Below are positions 23,152 through 35,060 of a stretch of DNA of 64,000 nt, one piece after another. Every line of letters starts with the position of its first letter. Position 1 is the first letter of the stretch. The notes beneath the pieces are model-generated. The model was not told where the DNA came from, ran no database searches, and saw nothing but the letters and a program-made list of their open reading frames with translations. The position numbers were made by a program, and so were the translations under genes. The DNA comes from Nissolia schottii (lineage: Eukaryota; Streptophyta; Magnoliopsida; Fabales; Fabaceae): assembly GCA_003254905.1 (NCBI GenBank), contig QANU01106679.1, positions 45,162-109,161 of the forward strand. The letters run 5' to 3'.

Positions 23152-26100
23152 CGTAGGCACTCATTGAAGGAATGGAATGCAAAATTTATCAATATCTATG
23201 TCATGACACTTCAGCTGCATAGCAATATAAATATAGTTAAGTATAACAAATAGTTAAACATGCTCAATTATAAGTCCAAATTTTTAAACTCTAAACTCTT
23301 AAACTCCAAAATAAAATTTATACTCCAAAATGAAACTTTTAAAATTTTTGTATTTAAAAAAAAATAAAAAATCACGGGCTCAAGGGCGGGGCCATGAGCT
23401 CGCTGAGCTGACCCATTTAGCCCACGGTCCTAAACAGGTAGGGCTATTTTTTTTCAAATTTTCATGGACCTATTTTTTGCATGTAAAGTCCATCCATTTA
23501 ACCGAGCACACTGACCAGACTCATTTTAACAGCCCTAGGTATGAGTGAAGTCTTGTCAGAATCTGTAGCCAACGACAGTAGGCTTTGGACTTGGTGCACC
23601 ATGACTTATGCCCTCGCTAGTAAGGAATAGATCATACTAGCCTGGTACGTAGGCCACATTCTGATTATATGCCCTCGCTAGTGAGGGACAGATCATACTA
23701 GCCCGAAACATTGAAATGATCAATGTCTTCGGTTTGTTAAGTGTATGTTAGAGTAACAGCTCCAATACGTTGTTGATATTGTATTATATCCTGGCATGAT
23801 GGAATTCCTTGAATATGTGGTTTATGGAAAGTTTATGTTGAACCAAAAAAGGGATATTTTCTATTTGATACATATATTATAAAGCATAACTTTTTTTTTA
23901 CTTGTCCCTTGTACGGTGAATTACATCTATCTACCACTGAATTTCTAAACTCACTCTTCGTTGTTTATCTTTTTCAGATACAGGTATAGGACCGAGTTCC
24001 GCTCCTTCCATCGGAAATATTCTTTTCTGGTGAGCCCAATTGATGTGAGCCATATTTGCCGTTTGGTATATTGTTTCCATTTAGAAGTGCTCCAACAAAC
24101 CTACAGGCAGGATCCGACCGATTCTCGCTTCCGTGACTTTAAGTATTTGATTATTGATGTAAAAGAAGGATTTTGTTGGATTATAACTATCATGTGTTTT
24201 CATTAGGAAATATCTAAAAATTTTCTTTTGAAAGATTTGAAAAGGCTTGTTAGGGGTGGTGGTCCTCCTTACGCCTGTCATGACTCTAGTTGGGTCGTGA
24301 CATTTTGGAAGATGAATGTGTAATTTAGTCATTTTATTTTTACATTAGCTGACAACAATATAAATATTTAAATACGTTCATTAAAAACCTAAAAATTAAT
24401 TTAATTTCTTATAAATTGAAGAATTGAAAAAAATTAAATAGTTTTAAATTAATAATATTTTTACATATTGTTTTCAATTACTACTTTAGTTAATTTGTGA
24501 TTGGGATATTATTGTTCATACATGATTATTATTGACACTTTTTACATGTCAAAACATAATATATAAAATACAATTAAACAGTTTAGGATACTTATAAATT
24601 ATACGAAATGTGTAAATAACATTAAATTTTATTAGCTAGATAATATTAAAATGTTCATATACCATAACTTTAAATATGTATTACTTATAAGCAAACAAAA
24701 ATGTATTACTCATAAAAATATTATAAAAAAATTATAAAATTTAATGTAATATTTTTAAATTATTAAGTAAAGTTAAATAATTTTAATTAATAATATTTTT
24801 TAAAATAAATTTCCGTGCTCGGGCACCTGTCTAGTTAGTAGTAGTAGTAAGATAGAGATAATTATTCTCCCTGTGTTTTATTAAAAAAAAAAAAAACTAA
24901 CCTCCTTGCAAGAGTGTTTGTTTATTGAGATAAGATAAAAATATTGGGACAATAGACAAAAATTTTGTTTGTTTATTAAGATAAGTACAAAAATTCGTGT
25001 CCCAACACAAAAAAATTGTGTATTTTCTATAGTTCTAACAACTTTTCATATTAGAATAATGTGATTTTTTTTATTTGTTCTATCAAATTAACGTAATAAA
25101 GATATATTTAAATCATTTAAAATGTATTTTTTGTCTCGCCTAAACTAAACAGAATATAGATACAAATAAGCGCGTCTTGTACATCATTACAAAACTAATT
25201 TATTCTCTTATTTTTTACATCTCTATCCCCTCATCTCTCATGTCTTAATTCATGTTCTGTCTCAATAATCCACGGCAGTCTATCTGATGATAAACACACA
25301 ATCGTCCTGCTTTAATGAACCCACAAACTGTCGCTTCATACATAATCCCGGCGTTGCCATCAACGCAACGAACAACATCAACAAACAAAAGCAAACGTAC
25401 CAAAATCACAACAATAATCACTAACAACCCTGTATCTTTCCCATCATTCATTTCAATCAAGGAAACACTAAACTAATTTCCTCGGCGAAGAGAAGTGCCC
25501 CAAAACCAAAAACTGTGGATTTCGAATTCAATGCATTGCATGGTACAGTCAAAATTAAACAAGCCATTAAATTTCTTCCCCTCCCCCCCTGCAACCCTCG
25601 CCTCTACCCAAAAACGAGCGTGTCAGCTTTTGAAGCATGGCCCTCTAACCCTACAGCACGTGGCGAAGCAGCTGGCTCCGTTGCAGAGCCAAGCGAGAGA
25701 GGTTTCGGATAATTGGCGGGGTCATATATGGATGGATGGCTGAGGCTGATCTCTTCTTACCTCATCGGCTATGTATGCTGCGAGGAAGGCCTAAGAAAAC
25801 AGAATGTTGCACTTTGGGTCCCAATTATGTTCAAATTCCGTTTGGTGGTTGGGATTAGTCAATGAATTTAATTTTTTTATTTGTAGGATATAAAAGTCAT
25901 GCAATCGCGTTCCATTCTGGAAGACATTGTGAGCGACAGAGGGTATTTAAAAGTCAAAAATGTTACATGTACACCCAATTTCATACGCCCATACATACAT
26001 CACTAATAATGTACAAACTTTATTCTCACGAGTGCACAAACATTACAAACTTGTAAATGATACTCTCAATTATACTTCATTAAGTGTACAAACATTACAT

Positions 26101-26657
26101 GAGTTAAAACACAAACTTTATATATATACGTATGAGGTATATGGTTTTTTAGTGTACGTGTAGCAGGACTCTTTAAAAGTTATCTGTCTCCCAAGAAGTG
26201 GAATTTTTGAAAATGGTATATGTATTCTTGTTCTTGCGGGAGACCAAATTACTTGTCATTTGTTTAGTGATATATTGGTAAATTTTTATATTAACAATTT
26301 ATTATTTCTCCATTTCTCGAATAACTGTGCACTTTGAGTTATAGGCGAGTGTTAAAATTTTTTCTTTCATCTGTTATTATTTTCATACTAAGTTTATTCA
26401 ATAGGAATATGATTGAAAAAGAAGCAATTAATATTGTCTAGATTTATAAAGCGGACAATTATTTATGCGAATACCAAAATAGAACGGAGAAAGAAGAGAT
26501 ATTCTCTTAAAAAAAGGGTTTTATCTTCTTTTATTTAATTAGATATCACGTATATTAACATTTTTTTTTTGCCAGCGTTGTGAGTAGTCAATAAAGTACA
26601 ACTTAATAATTTTTCTAGAATTAATAATCTTTTATACTATAATTAAAAAAGTTTGGA
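23152..26657 (+). repeat. 3.5-kb near-identical copy of 30904-34420, bounded by single Ns
   Basis: The block matches 30904-34420 with a low rate of base changes, a few small indels and one 25-base difference. It starts inside a hAT-like MITE and ends in mid-sequence exactly at the Ns (23151 and 26658). It contains the right part of that MITE (to 23537), an LTR-like piece ending GGGTCGTGACA near 24301, AT-rich spacer, and a Mutator-like MITE (25955-26171). Paired small open frames in both copies (25245-25460, 25495-25743) persist only because the DNA is duplicated. Confidence 0.85.
25955..26171 (+). mobile_element. Mutator-like MITE, copy 1 (9-bp target duplication)
   Basis: A 217-bp element begins CAAAAATGTTACATGTACAC and ends GTGTACGTGTAGCAGGACTC. 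It is flanked by TTTAAAAGT on both sides (25946-25954, 26172-26180). The inner part of the ends is inverted (TACRYGTACAC). A 9-bp duplication is typical of Mutator-like elements. It has no coding capacity. Confidence 0.8.
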
Positions 26658-27104
26658 NTTTTACGAATATTTCTCTAACGGAAAAATCGGGATGTTACAC
26701 CAGCCACCTAGTAACATAGATAAATCTGCTCAGGATTAGTCAAAGATAAAATGAGTAGGAAATAAAGCACAACATGACACTTAGAGAACCCCTGAGCTGC
26801 GAGATCGTAAATGAAGTGAAAACAGATAGTTACGCCCGATAAGGTTCCCACTGATGATGCAATGTCCTCACCCCCACTCGTTTATGGTTCCAGGCGAGCA
26901 CGACAAGTACTCCAAAGTGGAGTAAGCATCGTCAGATTAGTAAAGACTTTGGCGTCGAAGGGATTCCAAGGAAGAAAAAGGGCAATAACTCGTGCTTTGT
27001 ATTTTGTATTAGCTAAAAGGATTAGACATACCCTTAGCTCTTATGTGAATTAATTGTAATATGTATTATTAATCAAATATGTAACCATGTTCTGGACCAT
27101 GGAT

Positions 27105-27130
27105 TGTGTGTGTGTGTGTGTGTGTGTGTA
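27105..27130 (+). repeat. (TG)n microsatellite
   Basis: About 12 TG units inside the end part of LTR copy A. Confidence 0.9.
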
Positions 27131-27408
27131 TCATGAGATGTTTTGTATGACTATCCAATGAATTATATATCCCTAAGTCTTTTGAGACATTATTGCTTGC
27201 ATATCTATACATATTTGTTTTCTTGAATATGCATGGCTCATATTTTATGCCTTATTTTATGAAAGGAAAAAGTTTTAAATCAATCTTTTCGATAATGATA
27301 AGTATTTCACAAATAATAAAGGGCTATAAGTATCCCAACCAAAGCAGATAGTAACCTAGTGAGCATTGTTTGCGACTTAAGCATAAGAAGCTAGCTAGGG
27401 TGTTACAT

Positions 27409-28119
27409 TTGGTATCAAAGCGATTCGGTTCAAGTGAGCCTGAGGATTGCGGCGCACTATGCTTTCGAGCATGAAAACGGTGTATGCCACTTTTAGGCAG
27501 AATGTGCTAACCCTACGTGCACTAGCTTTTCTTGAGACTTATGAATTCGGAATGTGTACTGGTACTACAAGTTAGCCATGCTGTCGGGAAGAGACACTAC
27601 CCTACGTAATGATGATGAGCCCGCAGGCCTTGCGATCCTAATCCGTGAATTGGCTCGAGCGACTGATCGAATAGCAGATTCAAACGTCCAATGACAGGCT
27701 ACTCCGACCACAGAAGAGGCAGATGTAAGGAAATTTGCAGACTTCTGCAAAGCTAATCCTCCCACTTTCGAGGGAGTCATGGACCCAAATCAAGTCTATA
27801 ATTGGTTGGGAGAAATAAACCAAATTTTTTAAGACATCCCCTGCATAGAGGCTCAAAAAGGTCAGATTTGCCTTACGGAAGCTGAAAGTGCTGCCTTGGA
27901 TTGGTGGGACACCACTAAGCCTCTCCTCGACCAAGGTGCACCCACGTGCTGCCTTGGAATGGTGGGACACCACTAAACCTCTCCCCAACCACGTGGGCGC
28001 AATTCACTGCGGCCTTCCTTAACAAATACTTTCCTGAGGAGTTGAGGGACTAGAAGGAGGCGGAATTCATGGAGTGGTTGAATATACCGCGAAGTTTGAG
28101 AGACTCTGTAGATACTCCC
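27409..28119 (+). mobile_element. Short internal remnant of a gypsy chromovirus (PBS and gag piece)
   Basis: After the primer-binding site comes a leader and a gag piece (about 27577-28119). It is recognisable by a match in layout to the gag at 11675-12472: a start after the same leader wording, a PPTFEG-like segment and an AALDWWDTT-like segment. It stops directly against LTR copy B. The remnant has a few breaks and lacks everything beyond gag. Confidence 0.7.
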
Positions 28120-29328
28120 TGTGACATCTTGCTTTCTCCTTAGCAAAAATCTCACTAGATAAATACGTAGAAATTATCATTGTAGGTTAAATCATTAGAA
28201 TTATGAACTCTTAGGTTAACGTGTCTGTAGAAATAATTCTACTTGTTTTCTTAAAATTCTGCAGACACTAGAATAAATCTTTTTTGTCATCCGAGTACAA
28301 TCGCGTGTCTAAGGTATCTGTAAAATATACGGTCACAGAAGAAAGCTCACAAATACCTTAGATCAACCTAAATTCTTCCTTAGAAAAATTAGGAAATCAC
28401 AAGGATGTGATTAGAAATACAACAATCTTAGGATGTACAATACATCGCAGGTGGACAACAGTCCTAAGATGTACAATACATCACATGTGGACGACAGTCC
28501 TAGGGTGTACAGTACATCGCGTGTGGATAACAGTCCTAAGATATATATTACATCGTGTGTGGATGACGGTCCTAGGATGTATACTACACCACGTGTGGAC
28601 GATGGTCCTAGGGTTTACAAGGAAGTGAGGATGTATACTACACCGCGTGTGGACGACGGTCCTAGGGTATACAAGGAAGTGAGGATGTATACTACACCGC
28701 GTGTGGATGATGTATAAGGAAGTGAGACAAGCAAACGGAATAAGAAAGGACAGTCAAACGGAATAAAAAAGGACAGTCTGATAAACGATACAAGAAAACC
28801 TGGGAATTTTCCCATGCATAAGATATGTGTTGAATGTGATGTTATATCCAAGTGTCGTGGCACATCAAGTGAAACAGTAACACACGAATTTATGCATAGG
28901 TAAGGCAAGAATAGATTCCCCAATCACCTAGTAATTAGATAAAGCTGCTTAGGACTAGCATGGATAATAACAAGTAGGGATTTTAGTATGTTATGACACT
29001 TAGGGACCCCTTGAGCGGCGGAATCATAATTGAGAAGAAAACAAATAGAGATGTCCCGAGGATTCCCATTGAGGACGCAATGTTCTCACCCCCACTCCTT
29101 TATGGTTCCAAGCGAGCACAACGAGTACGCCGAGGCGGAGTAGGCATCATCGGATGAGTAAAGACTTTGGCGTCAAAGGATTCCAAAGAAGTAAAAGGAC
29201 GATAGCTTATGTTTTGTATTTTGTATTAGCTAAAGGGATTAGACATGTCCTTAGCTCTTATGTGAATTAAATGTATTACATACTAGTATAATTGAATGTG
29301 TAATTGTATTCTGGATCATGTTGTATTC

Positions 29329-29372
<44 letters not shown>

Positions 29373-29638
29373 TGAAGTGTTTTGTGCGATTATTCAATCG
29401 CCTAAGTTTTTTGGGATTCTATCGCTTGCATTTATATATATGTGTCTTCTCGAACACGCATGGCTCTTAGTTTATAAATTTGTAAAGAAAAAGGAAAGAT
29501 TTCAAAATGGTCCATATTTTCAAATACGAAATATTTTCAAAGAAAAATCTAAGGACTAGAAGTAAGCCAAAAATGTAATTAATAACTCTGTGAGAATTGC
29601 TTATGACTATAGCGTAAGCAGTTAGCAAGGGTGTTACA
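28120..29638 (+). mobile_element. Gypsy LTR copy B, shortened
   Basis: It begins TGTGACATC at 28120 and ends GGTGTTACA at 29638. The 5' part (about 270 bp) runs straight into the tandem array, so the promoter segment and following region present in copy A are missing. The flanks CTCCC and TTCTC do not match, so this is not a clean single insertion. A (TA)n run lies at 29332-29371. Confidence 0.7.
28425..28712 (+). repeat. Tandem array inside LTR copy B, unit about 36 bp
   Basis: About eight units contain GTCCTAGGATGTACA followed by TACATCGCGTGTGGACGA, and two larger units add AAGGAAGTGAG. The array lies at the LTR position that holds unrelated units in sister copies. It is open in one frame only because the unit is a multiple of three. 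Confidence 0.85.
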
Positions 29639-32064
29639 TTCTCACCCTCTAGAACCTCCATTGGAGCTCGCTTGGAGATTTTGGAGGTGATCCTAGGGCT
29701 ACCTGAAAATCCTCTTCTCTTAGGTCATCAAAGGTAATTTTTTAACTTAAATCTCTTGTTGGTATTGTGATTGAGTTAGGTACTTGATTATTCAAGCATA
29801 TGAAGTGATTTCTTGAAAACCTAGGTTGAGATTTTATGAATATTAGTGATTTAGGTTAAATTGATCCTAACCCATGGCCTTGTTGTCTTATCCATAGCGT
29901 TGGGAGGCTCCGGCGATTTTCCTCAAGTTTTGGCCAATCCATAGATTAATTTCTTCGCCTCTTTGAGGCTTGTGTTGTGAGTAGATAGTTGTAATTGTAG
30001 TTTATTTTCCTATATTAATACATATGTATATATATGTAGATTGAAAATGTTTTTTTTTAAGTATTGTGATAATCAAATTGGTTCTTTTGAGAAATTAAAG
30101 GAATGGTTTGTTGAGGCCTTTGGGCATTTTGGTAAGAAACATGAACTATATGTGGACAAGACCTATTAGTAATTATTGCATGAAAGTCATTTACCTTACA
30201 TTGACAACGTTTTGTTCATTTTGGAAACAAATGTTTTACGATTAAGATACGGAGAAAAGAAAGTTTGGATTGGTTTTAGTTTATAAATAGGTTATGTTGG
30301 AAATGGTTGAATTAGGTTATGGAAAAACATGAGTGAGAAAATGGATGTTTTAATTTTGTTGTATTGGATAAATGGTATGGGTAGGTGTCAAACAGGTGGG
30401 CCCGACCCGTTTAAGCCCAGCCCGTTTGGGCCCGTGAGCCTAAATGGGCCGGGCCAAAATTATGTCTCTTTTTAGAGTTCGACTCGTTTATGGTCAATCC
30501 GCGAGCCTAAACCGGCCATCTTGCCAGCCCGTTTTCTTTTTTAAAAAAAAAAATAAAATTTTGGTCTATTTTTATGGTTTTAAATACAAGTTGTGAATAA
30601 ATATGCGTAGTCATTTTTAGCTATTTTTTATCGTCTATCTATTAATTAATCTGAAAGAAATAGTTTAAATAGTTGATTGCGAGATTATATTATCTTTTTT
30701 GTTCCTTCAACTATCTTACTTGAAAGATATCAAACGCTATTTGGAATCGATTCATGAATTAATACAACTTTCATTAATTAAATGATGGCATATAACATTG
30801 ATGTAAGTACTGTTATGTTATTGATCAAAAACACAATTGGAACTCTTTCTCGTAGTTTAATCTATAATAAACAAGGTTTGAAACTATATACCAACTTGTA
30901 GGGCATAGGCACTCATTGAAGGAATGGAATGCAAAATTTATCAATATCTATGTCATGGCACTTCAGCTGTATAGCAATATAAATATAGTTAAGTAGTTAA
31001 GCATAACAAATAGTTAAACATGCTCAATTATAAGTCCAAATGTTTAAACTCTAAACTCTTAAACTCCAAAATAAAATTTAGAGCCCAAAGTGAAACTTTT
31101 AAAATTTTTGTATTTAAAAAAAACAAAAAATCACAGGCTCACGGGCGGGCCCATGAGCTCGTCGGGCTGACCCATTTAGCCCGCGGTCCTAAACAGGTCG
31201 GGCTATTTTTTTTTTAAAATTTTCACGTGCCTATTTTTTGCAAGTGAAGTCCCTCCATTTAACCGAGCACACTGACCAGACTCATTTTAACAGCTCTAGG
31301 TATGGGTGAAGTCTTGTCAGAATCTGTAGCCAACGACAGTAGGCGTTGGACTTGGTGCACCATGACTTATACCCTCGCTAGTAAGGAATAAATCATACTA
31401 GCCTGGTACGTAGGCCACGTTATGATTATATGCCCTCGCTAGTGAGGGACAGATCATACTAGCCTGAAACATTGAAATGATCAATGTCTTCGGTTTGTTA
31501 AGTGTATGTTGATATTGTATTATATCCTGGCATGATGGAATTCCTTGAATATGTGGTTTATGGAAAGTTTATGTTGAACCAAAAAGGGATATTTTCTATT
31601 TGATACATATATTATAAAGCATAACTTTTTTTTTACTTGTCCTTTCTACGCTAGAATTACATCTATCTACTACTGTGTTTCTAAACTCACTCTTCGTTGT
31701 TTGTCTTTTTTAGATACAGGTATAGGACCGAGTTCCGCTCCTTCTATCGGAGATATTCTTTTCTGGTGAGCCCAATTGATCTGAGCCATATTTGTCGTTT
31801 GGTATATTGTTTCCATTTAGAAGTGCTCCAACAAACCTACAGGCAGGATTCGACCGATTCTCGCTTCCGTGACTTTAAGTATTTGAATATTGATGTAAAA
31901 GAAGGATTTTGTTGGATTATAATTATCATGTGTTTTCATTAGGAAATATCTAAAAAATTTCTTTTGAAAGATTTGAAAAAGAAAACAGTAAATTTGGTAT
32001 ACAAAGGCTTGTTAGGAGTGGTGGTCCTTTATACGCCGGTCATGACTCCAGTTGGGTCGTGACA
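29639..32064 (+). mobile_element. Unrelated LTR-like remnant interrupted by a hAT MITE
   Basis: After copy B the sequence has gypsy LTR/leader character (CTTCTCTTAGGTCATC and a long T-rich stretch). It resumes after the MITE at 31299 with blocks ending in GGGTCGTGACA near 32064, a common LTR terminus. No start, primer-binding site or coding region was identified. The assignment is tentative. Confidence 0.45.
30382..31298. mobile_element. hAT-like MITE, 917 bp, 8-bp target duplication
   Basis: It starts TAGGTGTCAAAC and ends GTTTTAACAGCTCTA-like sequence, with inverted termini of the TAGGGCTGTCAAAA type. It is flanked by GGTATGGG on both sides (30374-30381, 31299-31306). Inside are GC-rich blocks of GGGCCCGACCCG and GCCCG type near both ends and an AT-rich middle. 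No transposase is encoded. Confidence 0.8.
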
Positions 32065-34420
32065 TTTTGGAAGATGAATGTGTAATTTAGTCATTTTATT
32101 TTTACATTAGCTGACAACAATATAAATATTTAAATACGTTCATTAAAAAACCTAAAAATTAATTTAATTTCTTATAAATTAAAGAATTGAAAAAAATTAA
32201 ATAGTTTTAAATTAATAATATTTTTACATATTGTTTTCAATTACTACTTTAGTTAATTTGTGATTGGGATATTATTGTTCATACATGATTATTATTGACA
32301 CTTTTTACATGTCAAAACATAATATATAAAATACAATTAAACAGTTTAGGATACTTATAAATTATACGAAATGTGTAAATAACATTAAATTTTATTAGCT
32401 AGATAATATTAAAATGTTCATATACCATAACTTTAAATATATATTACTTATAAGCAAACAAAAATGTATTACTCATAAAAATATTATAAAAAAATTATAA
32501 AATTTAATGTAATATTTTTAAATTATTAAGTAAAGTTAAATAATTTTAATTAATAATATTTTTTAAAATAAATTTCCGTGCTCGGGCACCTGTCTAGTTA
32601 GTAGTAGTAGTAAGATAGAGATAATTATTCTCCCTGTGTTTTATTAAAAAAAAAAAAAACTAACCTCCTTGCAAGAGTGTTTGTTTATTGAGATAAGATA
32701 AAAATATTGGGACAATAGACAAAAATTTTGTTTGTTTATTAAGATAAGTACAAAAATTCGTGTCCCAACACAAAAAAATTGTGTATTTTCTATAGTTCTA
32801 ACAACTTTTCATATTAGAATAATGTGATTTTTTTTATTTGTTCTATCAAATTAACGTAATAAAGATATATTTAAATCATTTAAAATGTATTTTTTGTCTC
32901 GCCTAAACTAAACAGAATATAGATACAAATAAGCGCGTCTTGTACATCATTACAAAACTAATTTATTCTCTTATTTTTTACATCTCTATCCCCTCATCTC
33001 TCATGTCTTAATTCATGTTCTGTCTCAATAATCAACGGCAGTCTATCTGATGATAAACACACAATCGTCCTGCTTTAATGAACCCACAAACTGTCGCTTC
33101 ATACATAATCCCGGCGTTGCCATCAACGCAACGAACAACATCAACAAACAAAAGCAAACGTACCAAAATCACAACAATAATCACTAACAACCCTGTATCT
33201 TTCCCATCATTCATTTCAATCAAGGAAACACTAAACTAATTTCCTCGGCGAAGAGAAGTGCCCCAAAACCAAAAACTGTGGATTTCGAATTCAATGCATT
33301 GCATGGTACAGTCAAAATTAAACAAGCCATTAAATTTCTTCCCCTCCCCCCCTGCAACCCTCGCCTCTACCCAAAAACGAGCGTGTCAGCTTTTGAAGCA
33401 TGGCCCTCTAACCCTACAGCACGTGGCGAAGCAGCTGGCTCCGTTGCAGAGCCAAGCGAGAGAGGTTTCGGATAATTGGCGGGGTCATATATGGATGGAT
33501 GGCTGAGGCTGATCTCTTCTTACCTCATCGGCTATGTATGCTGCGAGGAAGGCCTAAGAAAACAGAATGTTGCACTTTGGGTCCCAATTATGTTCAAATT
33601 CCGTTTGGTGGTTGGGATTAGTCAATGAATTTAATTTTTTTATTTGTAGGATATAAAAGTCATGCAATCGCGTTCCATTCTGGAAGACATTGTGAGCGAC
33701 AGAGGGTATTTAAAAGTCAAAAATGTTACATGTACACCCAATTTCATACGCCCATACATACATCACTAATAATGTACAAACTTTATTCTCACGAGTGCAC
33801 AAACATTACAAACTTGTAAATGATACTCTCAATTATACTTCATTAAGTGTACAAACATTACATGAGTTAAAACACAAACTTTATATATATACGTATGAGG
33901 TATATGGTTTTTTAGTGTACGTGTAGCAGGACTCTTTAAAAGTTATCTGTCTCCCAAGAAGTGGAATTTTTGAAAATGGTATATGTATTCTTGTTCTTGC
34001 GGGAGACCAAATTACTTGTCATTTGTTTAGTGATATATTGGTGAATTTTTATATTAACAATTTATTATTTCTCCATTTCTCGAATAACTGTGCACTTTGA
34101 GTTATAGGTGAGTGTTAAAATTTTTTCTTTCATCTGTTATTATTTTCATACTAAGTTTATTCAATAGGAATATGATTGAAAAAGAAGCAATTAATATTGT
34201 CTAGATTTATAAAGCGGATAATTATTTATGCGAATACCAAAATAGAACGGAGAAAGAAGAGATATTCTCTTAAAAAAAGGGTTTTATCTTCTTTTATTTA
34301 ATTAGATATCACGTATATTAACATTTTTTTTTTGCCAGCGTTGTGAGTAGTCAATAAAGTACAACTTAATAATTTTTCTAGAATTAATAATCTTTTATAC
34401 TATAATTAAAAAAGTTTGGA
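30904..34420 (+). repeat. 3.5-kb block, second copy of 23152-26657
   Basis: This copy continues without N into unique sequence on both sides and reaches to about 360 bp before the CLE start codon, so it is probably the genuine location. It includes the right part of the hAT MITE, an LTR remnant, spacer, and a Mutator-like MITE. Confidence 0.85.
33718..33934 (+). mobile_element. Mutator-like MITE, copy 2 (9-bp target duplication)
   Basis: Same 217-bp element as 25955-26171 with the same flanks TTTAAAAGT (33709-33717, 33935-33943). It is part of the duplicated block, so it is not an independent insertion. Confidence 0.8.
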
Positions 34421-34607
34421 GGTTGAATTAATGAGGTTTGGTGAAATTTCTGACGAGAGAGATGTGATGTATCAAAGTCTTTTACTGCATATCCGAGGTA
34501 CCATAGTTAATGTCCCCATTCCCATAACCCTTCTCTTATGCTCCCACCTCTATACCCCGTATCACTTTCACTAATATCAGCACCCATTCCTTTTGTTTTC
34601 CTTAAAC

Positions 34608-34634
34608 CTCTCTCTCTCTCTCTCTCTCTCTCTG
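34608..34634 (+). repeat. (CT)n microsatellite upstream of the CLE gene
   Basis: A run of about 13 CT units lies about 150 bp before the CLE start codon, a usual place for pyrimidine tracts in plant leaders or promoters. Confidence 0.85.
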
Positions 34635-34781
34635 GTCACTTTTCTCCAAAATCTTGTGTGGGTCTTCATCATATACTTCTTTAGCCCTTTTGTAAGAGTT
34701 GTTCTTGTCCTTCCCTTCTTCTTCTATCTATATATATATAGATATCTCCCTATCCACATATATATTTTTGAATTAGGTGCA

Positions 34782-35060
34782 ATGAGATTGCCCAAGCTAA
34801 TAGTTCTGCTGTGCCTTCTGCTTTCGGCTTGCATTGGGTCCAAAACCGTGGCAAGAAAGACGAGCTTCCTCGTTGGCAATTTGCTTGACGGTGCAACGAA
34901 GAAGGGCACCGCAAAGGAGACAACGCTCAGAAAGAGCAATCCCAACAAGGGACATGACCAACGTGGCAACAACTGCTTGTCTTGCTCGGAGAAGAACACT
35001 ACAACCTTAGAAGACAAGAGAGTTGTTCCCACGGGTCCAAATCCATTGCACAACAGGTAG
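34782..35060 (+). CDS. CLE peptide precursor (CLE16/17-like)
   Basis: This encodes a 92-residue secreted signalling precursor. An N-terminal hydrophobic signal peptide (about residues 5-19, LIVLLCLLLSACIG) is followed by a variable, basic, low-conservation middle. The C-terminal CLE dodecapeptide RVVPTGPNPLHN (residues 80-91) is followed by one arginine. CLE peptides are cut out, modified at prolines, and sensed by leucine-rich-repeat receptor kinases of the CLV1/BAM type. The dodecapeptide resembles CLE16/17 and CLE8 forms (TGPNPLH). I chose the ATG at 34782 rather than an upstream in-frame one at 34593, because the upstream stretch is CT-repeat leader and the signal peptide begins here. There is a single exon, as in most CLE genes. 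No defect is seen. Confidence 0.9.
   Translation: MRLPKLIVLLCLLLSACIGSKTVARKTSFLVGNLLDGATKKGTAKETTLRKSNPNKGHDQRGNNCLSCSEKNTTTLEDKRVVPTGPNPLHNR

Larger units (their letters stand above)
22871..26699 (-). mobile_element. Nested solo LTR, reverse orientation, with 5-bp target duplication
   Basis: On the minus strand it starts TGTAACATCCCG at 26699 and ends GGGTGTTACA at 22871. It is flanked by CCAGC on both sides (22866-22870 and 26700-26704), the 5-bp duplication expected of a retrotransposon LTR. Only about 280 bp of its end and 41 bp of its start are LTR sequence. The 3.5 kb between the Ns at 23151 and 26658 is not LTR sequence of this family. Confidence 0.75.
20711..27406 (+). mobile_element. 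Long gypsy LTR (copy A) interrupted by a nested reverse LTR
   Basis: It begins TGTAACATTTCG at 20711 and ends GGGTGTTACA at 27406, followed by a primer-binding site (TGGTATCAAAGC, 27409-27420). The promoter box CTATAAATAG lies at 21278-21287. A short CTGAGCGG-type repeat zone is at about 21885-21975 and a tandem array at 22330-22445. The LTR is split at 22870/26700 by the reverse LTR described separately; without it, the LTR is about 2.9 kb. Confidence 0.75.

Noticed and set aside
25245-25460. Minus-strand open frame with a hydrophobic stretch (LLVIIVVILVRLLLFV), present again at 33032-33223
   Set aside because: It is retained only because the two DNA blocks are near-identical copies. There is no independent sign of coding constraint and no family match.
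25495-25743. Open frames shared by both copies of the 3.5-kb block (also 33258-33506)
   Set aside because: Same reason: identity at the DNA level explains them, and two overlapping frames are equally open.
28433-28717. Open frame of 94 codons made of repeated YNTSHVDDSPR-like units, resembling a repeat protein
   Set aside because: It is the LTR tandem array, whose 36-bp unit keeps the frame open. It has no counterpart in sister LTRs and lies within a retroelement fossil.
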